Assembly: GCA_001275005.1 (NCBI GenBank)
Contig: JWZX01001484.1
Coordinates: 1-23,320, forward strand
Length of the DNA stretch: 23,320 bases
Source: Chrysochromulina tobinii
Lineage: Eukaryota > Haptophyta > Prymnesiales > Chrysochromulinaceae
Reading direction: 5' to 3'
The position numbers were made by a program, and so were the translations under genes. This document shows positions 1 to 7,981 of this stretch, one piece after another. The stretch's first letter is position 1. Each line of letters starts with the position of its first letter. The notes under the pieces are model-generated. The model was not told the origin of the DNA. It did no database searches and saw only the letters and a program-made list of their open reading frames with translations.

Positions 1-170
1 AACGTCATGGAATTTCGAGGGGGCTAGGATTACAATTCCGAAATTCCGGGATTTCAATTCCAAGTCCGCCCCTGCACTGTCGCCTCACTTCTTATTTCAC
101 ACTGCCGACGAGTAGTTCACACCGCCATTTTCGCTTTGCAACCATCCGAGTCACGCGTGGCTCACGATAG

Positions 171-944
171 ATGGGCCTCTCTCGTGTCCGCACGCTACAG
201 CTTGTTGCTGGCGCAGTGGTGGGCGGTCCGCTCGTCGGGTGCGAGATTTATGGGCGGCTACCCTCAACTTGGCGCGATTTGCCTCCGCTGAGGGTCAAGC
301 TGTCGAGCGAGGTCGACGAGCTCGTCGTCATTCTTCCTGGAGCCGGAGGCCGAGATGCCAATACGAACCGAATTGCAACCGCACTGGCTTCGAAATCGTC
401 CGCTGTTCACGAGTACGACTGGCAACCATATGTGGGCGATACGTTGCGGGCGCCTCGCAACGCGCAACGTGTTGGTGCGCACGTTGCCAAGGAGCTTGCG
501 AGAATCTGCTCCACGGCCAATCCGCGCATGTCGGTGCACCTCATTGGCGTATCGGTCGGCGCCTTTGCTGCCGACGCGGCCGTTGAGACACTGAAGCGCG
601 CGTCCCCAGGCGTGCACACGAAGCTCACGCTGCTAGATCCGTTCACTGCGATGGGTCTTCCAGGGCTGGCAAACCCGTCTTCCGCTTTTGGCGTTGACCG
701 CTTTGGTCGCACCGCCGACGATGCCGTCTGCGTACTCAATACCGATGACCCAGTGCCTTCAACAAACTTGCCCCTCCGCCACTGTCGCAACTTTGATGTG
801 ACCAAAGCGGCCGCACGGCAGCGTTTTGCCTTGCTACCTGGCGATTCAATGCACTCGTGGCCGTGCGGCTGGTTCGGCCTGGTCGGCGGCAAGTTGCCCG
901 CGCAGCCTTTGATGAGCCGCGGGGCCGTGTTTCAGGTGCCATGA
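171..944 (+). CDS. alpha/beta-hydrolase, lipase-like, with N-terminal signal or anchor
   Basis: The 257-aa product has the layout of a serine lipase or esterase. A hydrophobic strand followed by PGAGG (residues 56-60) suits the oxyanion loop. GVSVG (126-130) is a GxSxG nucleophile elbow with Ser128. LLDPF (154-158) gives a possible acid Asp156, with a second Asp pair at 192-193, and DSMHSW (225-230) offers His228 as the catalytic base. Residues 9-24 are hydrophobic and end in LVGC, consistent with a signal peptide or membrane anchor; the same sequence would fit a bacterial lipobox. The ATG at 171 opens this frame and puts the leader at the N-terminus. Substrate is unknown; acylglycerols or other esters are family-level guesses. 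The nearest gene downstream is on the same strand 156 bp away, with no sign of a shared function. I am fairly sure of the fold and unsure of the exact family. Confidence 0.75.
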   Translation: MGLSRVRTLQLVAGAVVGGPLVGCEIYGRLPSTWRDLPPLRVKLSSEVDELVVILPGAGGRDANTNRIATALASKSSAVHEYDWQPYVGDTLRAPRNAQRVGAHVAKELARICSTANPRMSVHLIGVSVGAFAADAAVETLKRASPGVHTKLTLLDPFTAMGLPGLANPSSAFGVDRFGRTADDAVCVLNTDDPVPSTNLPLRHCRNFDVTKAAARQRFALLPGDSMHSWPCGWFGLVGGKLPAQPLMSRGAVFQVP

Positions 945-1009
945 AGGCGTATTGGTAGTATGTCTGAAACGGGATGGAAATTATCACGTTCTACTTGTAG
1001 GTAACGGCT

Positions 1010-1019
1010 ACCGTACGGT
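1010..1019. repeat. 10-bp perfect palindrome ACCGTACGGT
   Basis: A self-complementary decamer in the 156-bp gap between the hydrolase stop and the next predicted start. It could be a dimeric transcription-factor site for the downstream gene. No other evidence supports a function. Confidence 0.4.
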
Positions 1020-1070
1020 GCGCCGATGGCAGCGCCCACCCCGCCCCGCCCGGCAGGTTTACGCTTTTTC

Positions 1071-1080
1071 CTTTTATAAT
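1071..1080 (+). promoter_or_regulatory. TATA-like element
   Basis: The AT-rich string CTTTTATAAT follows a GC-rich stretch and lies 20-30 bp before the ATG at 1101. It is the only TATA-like string in this gap. Position is plausible for a core promoter, but the transcription start is unknown. Confidence 0.25.
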
Positions 1081-1100
1081 GCCTTTTATGCCACGCCGAC

Positions 1101-2456
1101 ATGGTGGTAGGAACGCCGAACGAAACGAAACGGCGAAACGGGGGGGGAGCCGCGGACGCCCGCCCGACGGGCAGGTGGAGCGCAATGGTCGCGATGCTCG
1201 CGATGGCGATGCCGATGGTGGCCGGCTCATCACGAGACTGGACCGCAGATCACAGGCTACTGACTGGGGATGCTACCTGTGGCCCGCGCCCAAGTTGGGC
1301 CTGCGGACCCGAAGCAAGAATATGCGTCTCGGATGAAAGTTATGAGTTTGGCAACAACGTGTATGCTGCCGCTGAAGACCGGCTGGCAAAAGTGGTTTTC
1401 GACGCGGTAGCGCTGCAGGCGCTCGCGAGCCGAGCCGCGTTGATGGCCACCGCAGCCCAAGCTGTAGCCCTCATGGCAGCCGAAAACGCGGCGACAGCGC
1501 GGGATGCGGCAAGACATGCTGCCGCATACTTGCTGGATGTGGCGGAGAAATCAGCGGCGCCGCTGTGTTGGGAGACCGGGCCACTGGAGGCGGAGGCGGA
1601 GGCAGCACTGCTCGAGATGTCCAAGGGCGCATGGATTCCCATCGGCGAGTGGAGCGGCCTGAGCACCTCGGCTGATCATCTTGAGGCGCCCCCCGGACGA
1701 TGCAGAGACGAGCCTGCCTCCTTGCCGCCTCGCCTCGGTCGTCGTCGTGGAGGCACCTCAGTTCATCGCCTACCAGCGCCGCCCTCGGCTGCGGAGCCGT
1801 CCAGCGGCCCCAAATCTTTGATGGATACCCCTCCCAGCCTTCCCTCTTGTCAGCGGGCCTTCGCAAGGCAACTGGCGCATGCTGTCGTACACAAAGCAAC
1901 CGGCGTCACGATCAGGAGTCCGTCGCCGACGCAACACAAACGGCGTCACGAGTCTGACGTCGCCCCTCCCACAGCCACCGGTGCTACCGCTGCGGAGGCT
2001 GCCAATGCCACGCCTGCAGTGCCTCTGGGCCCTACCACGACACAAGAGAACGTGAGATCGCGTGTCGCAAGAGCCCGCGCGGCTCGGTCAGGCTCTCACA
2101 ACGATACTCCTGATGAGCTCATCGAGGTGGGGAAGACGATTGGGTGGCGCATGCACCCCGGCGATGCGCGGCTTTGTCAAATGAGTTGGGTTGACCAGCG
2201 CGTGGTGTCGATCGAAAAGGGGCGAGAACGATTGGCACCTGAAGTAACACCTGAAGAGATCTCAGGAGATGAGTATGGCTATGAGGAGGTGGGACGAGCA
2301 GCTGATCTACAGCGATCGAAGTACTTACCTACCTCTTCCGTCTGGCTTCAGCGCGCTGGATCCCTCGGCCGAAGCCGGAGCTTATCGAAGCACAAGGCTC
2401 CCACAACGTCAACAAAGCCTATGTCGGCTAGTTTTTTTCAGCGCTTCTTCTATTAA
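1101..2456 (+). CDS. hypothetical Ala-rich protein
   Basis: A 451-aa open frame that I do not recognise. Residues about 92-150 are rich in Ala, Glu, Asp and Arg and look like a long amphipathic helix. The antisense reading of the same stretch is a Ser/Ala low-complexity string, so the plus strand is the better candidate. A KGAWIPIGEWSG segment (about 175-186) and an acidic stretch around EEISGDEYGYEE (about 387-398) also look protein-like. The first 80 residues and the middle (about 200-330) look like random GC-rich translation, so the true gene may start later or contain introns. The last residues (SASFFQRFFY) are encoded by the first copy of a 36-bp tandem repeat that also supplies the stop. 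Treat the boundaries as provisional. Confidence 0.4.
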   Translation: MVVGTPNETKRRNGGGAADARPTGRWSAMVAMLAMAMPMVAGSSRDWTADHRLLTGDATCGPRPSWACGPEARICVSDESYEFGNNVYAAAEDRLAKVVFDAVALQALASRAALMATAAQAVALMAAENAATARDAARHAAAYLLDVAEKSAAPLCWETGPLEAEAEAALLEMSKGAWIPIGEWSGLSTSADHLEAPPGRCRDEPASLPPRLGRRRGGTSVHRLPAPPSAAEPSSGPKSLMDTPPSLPSCQRAFARQLAHAVVHKATGVTIRSPSPTQHKRRHESDVAPPTATGATAAEAANATPAVPLGPTTTQENVRSRVARARAARSGSHNDTPDELIEVGKTIGWRMHPGDARLCQMSWVDQRVVSIEKGRERLAPEVTPEEISGDEYGYEEVGRAADLQRSKYLPTSSVWLQRAGSLGRSRSLSKHKAPTTSTKPMSASFFQRFFY

Positions 2457-2532
2457 GCCTCGGCTAGTTTTTTTCAGCGCTTCTTCTTTTTAGCCTCGGC
2501 TAGTTTTTTTCAGCGCTTCTTCTTTTAAGCCT
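2425..2532. repeat. 36-bp tandem repeat, three copies, spanning a stop codon
   Basis: Three consecutive 36-bp units (2425-2460, 2461-2496, 2497-2532) begin CGGCTAG, run through T7 and CAGCGCTTCTTCT, and end in AGCCT. Copies differ only at one or two bases near TATTAA, TTTTAG and TTTTAA. Each copy is 12 codons long and carries a stop in the same frame, so the upstream gene terminates in copy 1 and copies 2 and 3 form 3' UTR. Confidence 0.9.
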
Positions 2533-2926
2533 CGTCTACGTCTTCAAAAGTCTAAAGTGAAGACGAGACCCTCGAAAGAAAAACGTCAGATCGTCAATGC
2601 CGTGCTTCGTTTGCGGGAGCGGGGACAATTTGAATTCCTGTACCCGAACCTGATGCGTACACAAACCCGCTGTATCATGCTGTATGCGTACACAAACCCG
2701 CATACAGCGTGGCGTTCGCGCCAGACTCCAGAGCGGAGGAGTCCAACCCGGCGTGCTGGAAAGCTCTGCGTCTGCCGGCGGCGGCGGGCGCTCACTGACG
2801 GCTCACGGAGATCCGACGGCCAGTGCAGCCCCCCAAAGACCCGCCCGCGAATCGGTGAAAAACCCCGCCCGCAGCCACACCCCGCGCCCCAGGCCGACGC
2901 TGGCAGCGTGACTTGAAGCCCAGTCT
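2457..2926. other. tail-to-tail spacer
   Basis: Between two convergent genes. It holds repeat copies 2 and 3, a 17-bp direct repeat (2654-2670 and 2685-2701) and the inverted repeat at 2679-2708. A 12-bp string AGCGTGACTTGA at 2905-2916 recurs at 2950-2961 inside the end of the neighbouring gene. Short open frames here have no recognisable domain. Confidence 0.6.
2679..2708. repeat. perfect inverted repeat, 10-bp stem, 10-nt loop
   Basis: GCTGTATGCG at 2679-2688 is the exact reverse complement of CGCATACAGC at 2699-2708. It would form a hairpin in RNA from either strand and lies between convergent 3' ends, 223 bp after one stop and 219 bp after the other. Confidence 0.8.
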
Positions 2927-3865
2927 CTAACAGGCACCCCCGCCCTGGGAGCGTGACTTGAGCCGGAATCCCTTGACGAGCACGCGGGACTGCCACCAAA
3001 TTGAGGCAGCCGTATCCTCTGGAAGCGCGACGGGCGCGTCCGCTGCTGGCGTCGGCTCTACCGGCGCCATGCCTCGAGGCGGAGGCAGCCGCAGCCCACG
3101 GACGAGACCGGCCTCGTCGCTCCATGCCTCGGCACCCGCGACTGCGACTGCCGTCCCGCCACCCACGTTGGTGCCATCGCCGTCGCCAGTCCCGGCGACG
3201 GCGGAACACTCCACGGATACTGTGGCGACATGCGCGCGCTGCAGTCGCACAGCTAGGCCCGGCCGCGGCTGAAAAAGCTGAGCAGGCAGCTGTGCCTCGC
3301 GTGGTGCTCGCACGAGCACGTGCAGCCGGCACGGCTTCGCGTCGATGGCGGCGAGCGACATGCACTGCGTCGCGACTGCTCGCATGAGCCGCCGCGTGGC
3401 ATCGCGGGTCGTTGCGGCAGACATGCTGCCATCGTGGGTGGAAGTCACCGCCGAGATACGCAGCAAGTAGACGAGCCGTGGCGAGGCTACGGAGGAACCG
3501 AGCATCACGGCAGCGAGAACTGGCACTGCGCGATGCTCTGCGGCGACCTCGAGAGCAGCAGGCAACGCGGAGAAGAGCAGTTCGGCAGCGTCGATCAGCT
3601 TGGCGGCCTTGCGCTCGGGGCCGGCAGGCCGCAGCCTCACGCCCGATGCAGCGGTTCCTTCGGATGCTTGCCGCAGCTCGGCGTACTGCATGGGAATCTG
3701 CTGGTGCATGAAGAGCGTGTGCTGGGCAAGCGAGGTGACCAGCTCAGCGGCCATCGACGAGGTCGCGTGCCCGCGCAACGCCACCGAGACGGCCTCCCGA
3801 ATCGGCCTCCGAGAAGGAGGAGTCCGCATTTCGGCTGCTTCCGGCCGCTCGCGGGCCCCCGTCAT
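2927..3865 (-). CDS. p31comet / MAD2L1-binding protein homologue (HORMA-like)
   Basis: The 312-aa product matches p31comet in pattern along its length. A helix ending QQIPMQYAELRQ (residues 55-66) corresponds to the family's conserved P-x-x-Y-x-x-L segment. A second helix (87-113) leads into VPVLAAVMLGSSVASPR (114-130), then RRLMRAVATQCMSLAA (158-173). The C-terminal strand pair includes SIWWQSRVLVKGFRL (288-302), the region where this family ends in a W-F/W-Q...KGFR motif. p31comet binds closed MAD2 and works with the TRIP13/Pch2 AAA+ ATPase to disassemble the mitotic checkpoint complex. Residues about 222-287 are a Gly/Ala/Pro-rich insertion. The ATG at 3865 is the first in frame; M38 is an alternative. 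It is head-to-head with the coiled-coil gene across 103 bp. The assignment is by recognition, not alignment. Confidence 0.72.
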   Translation of the reverse strand: MTGARERPEAAEMRTPPSRRPIREAVSVALRGHATSSMAAELVTSLAQHTLFMHQQIPMQYAELRQASEGTAASGVRLRPAGPERKAAKLIDAAELLFSALPAALEVAAEHRAVPVLAAVMLGSSVASPRLVYLLRISAVTSTHDGSMSAATTRDATRRLMRAVATQCMSLAAIDAKPCRLHVLVRAPREAQLPAQLFQPRPGLAVRLQRAHVATVSVECSAVAGTGDGDGTNVGGGTAVAVAGAEAWSDEAGLVRGLRLPPPRGMAPVEPTPAADAPVALPEDTAASIWWQSRVLVKGFRLKSRSQGGGAC

Positions 3866-3968
3866 TCACACCTGTCAGGTTCCCTAACGGTACGTACCTC
3901 CCAAACACTGTTTGCATGCATGCCCGTTTCATCCCATTTGTGATTGAACTGAAAGTTCTAGAGGCAAA
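3866..3968. promoter_or_regulatory. 103-bp bidirectional promoter with two 10-bp palindromes
   Basis: This gap separates the start codons of two divergent genes. It contains GGTACGTACC (3889-3898) and GCATGCATGC (3914-3923), both perfect palindromes with 15 bp between them. There is no clear TATA box. The short distance implies overlapping or shared promoter elements. Confidence 0.6.
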
Positions 3969-6900
3969 ATGCCTCCATCATCCCCGCTTTCGAAATGGGA
4001 TCCGACGGGGGCCACCACCACGCCGCAGCCGTACTTCCCGGACACGCCGAGTGCTGGCCACTCTCCAAGGTGGGCACTGACCAAGAAGAGATTCTCGTTC
4101 GGAAGCAAAAAGTGGAACACCGTGGAGAGCGGAAATGGCACCCCTGTCGAGTCATCGAAGGACCAAGAAGACAGGGAGGCAGCTGCGACCCGTGCCAATG
4201 CTTCCGACGTCTCACTCGAAGCGCCCATGCCAAACCCCAAACAGCCAAATCCAATGGATGTGCCCGAAGAGCGGCTGCCGAGAGGCGAGGGCAGCCCTAA
4301 CAACAGCCCGCCAATGCATGAGATTGCAGCCAAAGTGCACGCTGATGCCGACGCGCGAGCGGCGAGGGCCGCCGTACGTTCGAGTACACCACAGAGTGCC
4401 GCCTCAGCGCGGGCAAGAGCCAGCCCAAAGGTGAAGAGGGCCGATGCTGAAGAGGGCGAAGCATACGAGCTCGAGGTGCCGCCAAACGCGAAGCCGGGCA
4501 GCAAGCTCAAGTTCTTGATCCCGGGCACGGCGGAGGCAGTGGTGATCGTGGTGCCCGAGGGCGCGGAGCCAGGGCGCATCATTTCGTTTTCAATGCCCGG
4601 GAACAAGGATGAGGTGGTACGGGCCGAGCTGCTCGATGAGGAAGAGACCGAAGTGGAGACGTACGAGCTCGAGGTGCCGTCAAACGCGAAGCCGGGCAGC
4701 AAGCTCAAGTTCTTGATCCCGGGCACGGCGGAGACAGTGGTGATCATGGTGCCCGAGGGCGCGGAGCCAGGGCGCATCATTTCGTTTTCAATGCCCAGGA
4801 ACAAGGATGAGGTTGTTCAGGCGCAGCTCCTCGAGCAGACACAGGCAGCAACAGTGATCCAGACGCGCGTGCGAGGCAAGCACGCGCGGCGGGCGGCGCG
4901 CACCAAGATCGAGGCTCGGTCCATCGAGCTGGCGGCAGCGTCGCCCGAGAAAGAGAAGGACGTGCCGAAGTCCGAGGCGTTGGCGCACGCGGTGGAGGCC
5001 GAGGTGGCACTGAAGACGGCACCATCAACAATGCCAGCATCGTCAGCTAGGGCGGCGGCCGAGGCGAAAAAGGCCGAGCTGGGCGCAGCGGCGACGCGGG
5101 CGGCGGACTGGGCAGCGGCCGCCAAGGCGGTGGCCGACAAGGCGGCGGCGACCACATCCCCAGTGGCACGCCCCACAACCCCCGTGGCACGCCCCACAAC
5201 CCCCGTAGAGATACACCAGGAGCGCCTGGCGGAGATCGCCGCCAAGAAGGCACGCGATCGCACCGCGGAGGACGAGCGCGAGGCGAAGCATGCCTTTCTA
5301 CTTGAGAGTGAGCTCGAGACGAAGCTGGCCGCCGATCTCGACGAGCTCACCAATCGTGAGCAGGCAGCGCAGCACGCGCTCGCTGAGACCGAGGCGACCG
5401 AGGCGGCGGTGGCCTCGGCGCTTGGGAAAGTGCGGCTGTCGAAGGCGGAGATTGCGTTGTTCGACGAGAAGGCGCTCTCGCTCACGCAGGTCAGTGCGCT
5501 GTTCGCCGCGTACCAGAAGCAGTGCAACAGCTGCTATGGTGCCCTTGAGGCCGCCGAAGACAATGCCAAGGTCCTTCTCGCGGTCCAGAATTCGACCAAG
5601 GCTCGCCTCGCTGAGGAGCTCGCGGAGAGCGAGGCGAAGCTGGCCAAGCAGTCGACCAAGACGAGGATGAAGAAGACGGAGCTCGAGGCGCTCGCGGACA
5701 TGTGCACGGTGGCCGAGGAGCGCCCCGCAGAGGTGCTGCTTCACGCGACGTGCGAGGCGGCCACGCAGGAGATGAAGCTTCAGATGGCGACCCTGGCGAC
5801 GCAGCTTCGTGTCGACGAGCACGCGCGGCAGCATGAGAGTGTATCTGAGATGGCGCGGGTGCTCTCCGGGCAGCAGAAACGCGCGGAGGCGACGCAGCTC
5901 ATTGTCCAGCTCATCAATTCGAAGCTCGACAAGGACGCGGAGCACATCGGTCGTCTGCACGAGCAGATCGAAGCACTCGAGCTTGCGGAGACGCACGCTG
6001 CCCTACACGCCACTCTCGTGAACGCGGGCTTCGCTACGGACGTACTGGCGGCGACGGAGCTCAAGGCGGTTCAGGAGCGCGCGCTCACGCGCGCGGCGCC
6101 GCCAAAGCTCGGCACGCCCGGGGTGGCGCCGGAGGAGACGACCCTCAACGCAGCCTTCCAGCTTGCGCCGGAGGCGGAAGGAGGCCAGCCGACGCGCGAG
6201 GCTCTGCTCGCGGAGATGGGGTTGGTCGTGGGCGCCCAGTGCGGCGCGACAGCCAGATGCCTCCGGGACTTGGAGCAGTGGCAGGCGCAGTTCCAGGCGG
6301 ATGCCGAGGTGGCGAGCGCGCAGCGCAAGAATCAGCTCATCGCCGCGAGTGCTGAGAAGACGGCGCTCGAGGTGAGCAAGGCCGAGCGCGAGGCCTACGT
6401 GGCCAAGAAAGAGGCGCAGCTTAAGGTCGAGCGCGCGGAGGCGAGCGCGACGGCAAAGATGATCCACGTCATGCACGGGTGTATCCGCATGCTCGAGGAG
6501 GAGATTGCAGCTTGCAACGCCTACCAGTCCAAGTGCCAGAGCGCTTCCGACGCTGCGAAGGCTGAAAAGGCGAGCGCGGTCGGGGTGCTCGAGGCGCTGC
6601 AGCTGAAGCACAAGGGCTATCAGCGCCAGGGGCATGCGGTGCTTGAATCGGAAGTGAAGGTCCAGGAGCAGTACACGAAGTACGCCCGGGGCCTGAGCGC
6701 GCAGCTCGAGGTCCTGCGGGTCGAGATCGCAAGTCACCCGCTCTCATCCGAGTTCGAGTGGAAGGGGGAGGGCACCGCGCCCAGCAAGACAGGAGCGCAG
6801 CTGCTCGCACAACACAAAGTGGAGTCGATGAGATGGCTGGCCGAGCTCCAAGCGCGGCGTGGCCTGGTGGCCTCAAAGCTCGACGAGCTGCGCAGCCGCC

Positions 6901-7502
6901 TGAGCGACGCCGAGAAGCACGCCGCGCAAGAGTCGAAAAGCCTCGCCGAGTTGCGCGCGCAGCAGGTTACTGTCCTCTACGATCTGGAGCAGTACGCAGA
7001 GCAGCTCGAGGCCAAATCACCGCGCGCCGCAGCCATCACCTCGCCGCGCCGCTCACCTCGCCGTGCCATAGTGGCCACAATGGCCTTCCCATCTGCCAAG
7101 AAGCCGTCGAGTGTGGGCTCTATCTTTGTCGGAAGAGCTCAGATTGCCCCGAGCGATTCTGAACTGCTGGAGGCCACGCCCAAGCCGGTAGAGCAGCACG
7201 TTTCGCCGTATAGCGCGCAGGAGAGATTCCTCCGAGCCAAGGAGCAGAAGATCCTAGCCGAGGAGGAAAACCCGGATTACAATCCCGACCTGGCTCCCAC
7301 TCCGCCCCCCGGGACTCCCGCGCGGGAGCTCTCATTCCCCAAGTACACGTCCCCGCGGGGTGATGCCCCCACGCCGCCGGCCAACAAAGCCCCTTCACCC
7401 CCTCCTCGAGGAATCGGCTCCCCGGCCTCGGTGGCAACCGCCACAGGGCGCAAGTTGGACTCGCCAATAAAGTCCCCACGGGGCAACCTGGGTACCTCAT
7501 GA
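3969..7502 (+). CDS. large coiled-coil protein with duplicated VP-x-PG module and IQ motif
   Basis: An uninterrupted 1177-aa frame from the ATG at 3969. The N-terminus (1-60) is Ser/Pro-rich with S/T-P sites and a basic-aromatic patch (RFSFGSKKW). Residues about 166-231 and 232-290 are two nearly identical modules of the type VPxNAKPGSKLKF...VPEGAEPGRIISF, a VP-x-x-x-x-PG beta repeat that is widespread in protist proteins. An IQ-like motif with IQTRVRGKHARRA follows at about 294-316 and could bind calmodulin or a light chain. Residues about 340-1090 are Ala/Glu/Lys/Leu-rich and read as long coiled coil. The last about 120 residues hold many SP and TP sites, which are potential targets of proline-directed kinases. 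A scaffold or cytoskeletal role is inferred; no catalytic domain is visible. Confidence 0.85.
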   Translation: MPPSSPLSKWDPTGATTTPQPYFPDTPSAGHSPRWALTKKRFSFGSKKWNTVESGNGTPVESSKDQEDREAAATRANASDVSLEAPMPNPKQPNPMDVPEERLPRGEGSPNNSPPMHEIAAKVHADADARAARAAVRSSTPQSAASARARASPKVKRADAEEGEAYELEVPPNAKPGSKLKFLIPGTAEAVVIVVPEGAEPGRIISFSMPGNKDEVVRAELLDEEETEVETYELEVPSNAKPGSKLKFLIPGTAETVVIMVPEGAEPGRIISFSMPRNKDEVVQAQLLEQTQAATVIQTRVRGKHARRAARTKIEARSIELAAASPEKEKDVPKSEALAHAVEAEVALKTAPSTMPASSARAAAEAKKAELGAAATRAADWAAAAKAVADKAAATTSPVARPTTPVARPTTPVEIHQERLAEIAAKKARDRTAEDEREAKHAFLLESELETKLAADLDELTNREQAAQHALAETEATEAAVASALGKVRLSKAEIALFDEKALSLTQVSALFAAYQKQCNSCYGALEAAEDNAKVLLAVQNSTKARLAEELAESEAKLAKQSTKTRMKKTELEALADMCTVAEERPAEVLLHATCEAATQEMKLQMATLATQLRVDEHARQHESVSEMARVLSGQQKRAEATQLIVQLINSKLDKDAEHIGRLHEQIEALELAETHAALHATLVNAGFATDVLAATELKAVQERALTRAAPPKLGTPGVAPEETTLNAAFQLAPEAEGGQPTREALLAEMGLVVGAQCGATARCLRDLEQWQAQFQADAEVASAQRKNQLIAASAEKTALEVSKAEREAYVAKKEAQLKVERAEASATAKMIHVMHGCIRMLEEEIAACNAYQSKCQSASDAAKAEKASAVGVLEALQLKHKGYQRQGHAVLESEVKVQEQYTKYARGLSAQLEVLRVEIASHPLSSEFEWKGEGTAPSKTGAQLLAQHKVESMRWLAELQARRGLVASKLDELRSRLSDAEKHAAQESKSLAELRAQQVTVLYDLEQYAEQLEAKSPRAAAITSPRRSPRRAIVATMAFPSAKKPSSVGSIFVGRAQIAPSDSELLEATPKPVEQHVSPYSAQERFLRAKEQKILAEEENPDYNPDLAPTPPPGTPARELSFPKYTSPRGDAPTPPANKAPSPPPRGIGSPASVATATGRKLDSPIKSPRGNLGTS
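4464..4845 (+). repeat. 198-bp in-frame tandem duplication encoding the VP-x-PG module
   Basis: Sequence from 4464 recurs from 4662, an offset of 198 bp (66 codons). The first roughly 150 bp of each copy differ at only about five positions, including synonymous sites, then the copies diverge. This points to a recent duplication or gene conversion rather than two old domains. Confidence 0.85.
5163..5204 (+). repeat. 21-bp tandem repeat, two copies (VARPTTP)
   Basis: Two identical 21-bp units at 5163-5183 and 5184-5204 encode VARPTTP twice in the coiled-coil protein, adding two TP sites just before the main coiled coil. Confidence 0.85.
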
Positions 7503-7981
7503 TCCCATTCTGAGATATTCCCCGCCGGTTGGGTTTGGGAAGGGGATACATCTTGCGGGCTGTGGGGCTGTGTGGGGCCAGGGCAGGCCTGTTCGGTCGG
7601 GCGAGCTGCCCGAGCCGCCTTACACACACCATAGGTTCCATCGGGCTGTAAACCGCTCAGGTCGGCTGTGCGTCTCCAGCTCTTGTGAGTTCTTGTGAGT
7701 TTCGTACTTTCTGGGTCCCGCCCGCCGGAGTGCGCCCGCGGTGTCATTTCGACCCGGGAGGGAGCCGGTACACAACACCGAACACATCGCATTATCCCGT
7801 ACTTATGCCGGAACACAAACAAGTGCGAACGAAGTCGAGTGGCACATTGTACAGAATGATACCCAGATTGCTCGCATCTGACTCGCAGAGATGCGAAGAC
7901 CGAAGTCCACATGATGGTGCACAATCATGCGCTCCGCGCATTCTCAGGCATACCAGACCTCCATTCAACCCAGACGCTCTC
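7503..7981. other. tail-to-tail spacer
   Basis: No gene is recognisable between the convergent coiled-coil and ABC genes. The spacer holds a short hairpin (TCGGGC at 7597-7602 with GCCCGA at 7608-7613), a 10-bp tandem TCTTGTGAGT (7681-7700), and the 8-bp inverted repeat at 7872-7896. Confidence 0.6.
7872..7896. repeat. perfect inverted repeat, 8-bp stem, 9-nt loop
   Basis: TCGCATCT (7872-7879) is the reverse complement of AGATGCGA (7889-7896). It lies 86 nt beyond the stop of the minus-strand ABC gene, so it would fall in that gene's 3' UTR. Confidence 0.7.

Noticed and set aside
2586-3365. 259-codon minus-strand open frame overlapping the p31comet-like gene
   Set aside because: Arg/Ala/Gly/Ser-rich shadow in another frame of a recognisable gene; no domain.
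4817-6737. Several long minus-strand frames antisense to the coiled-coil gene
   Set aside because: Ser/Ala/Leu/Arg-rich complements of an Ala/Glu/Lys coiled coil, which open antisense frames automatically in GC-rich DNA.
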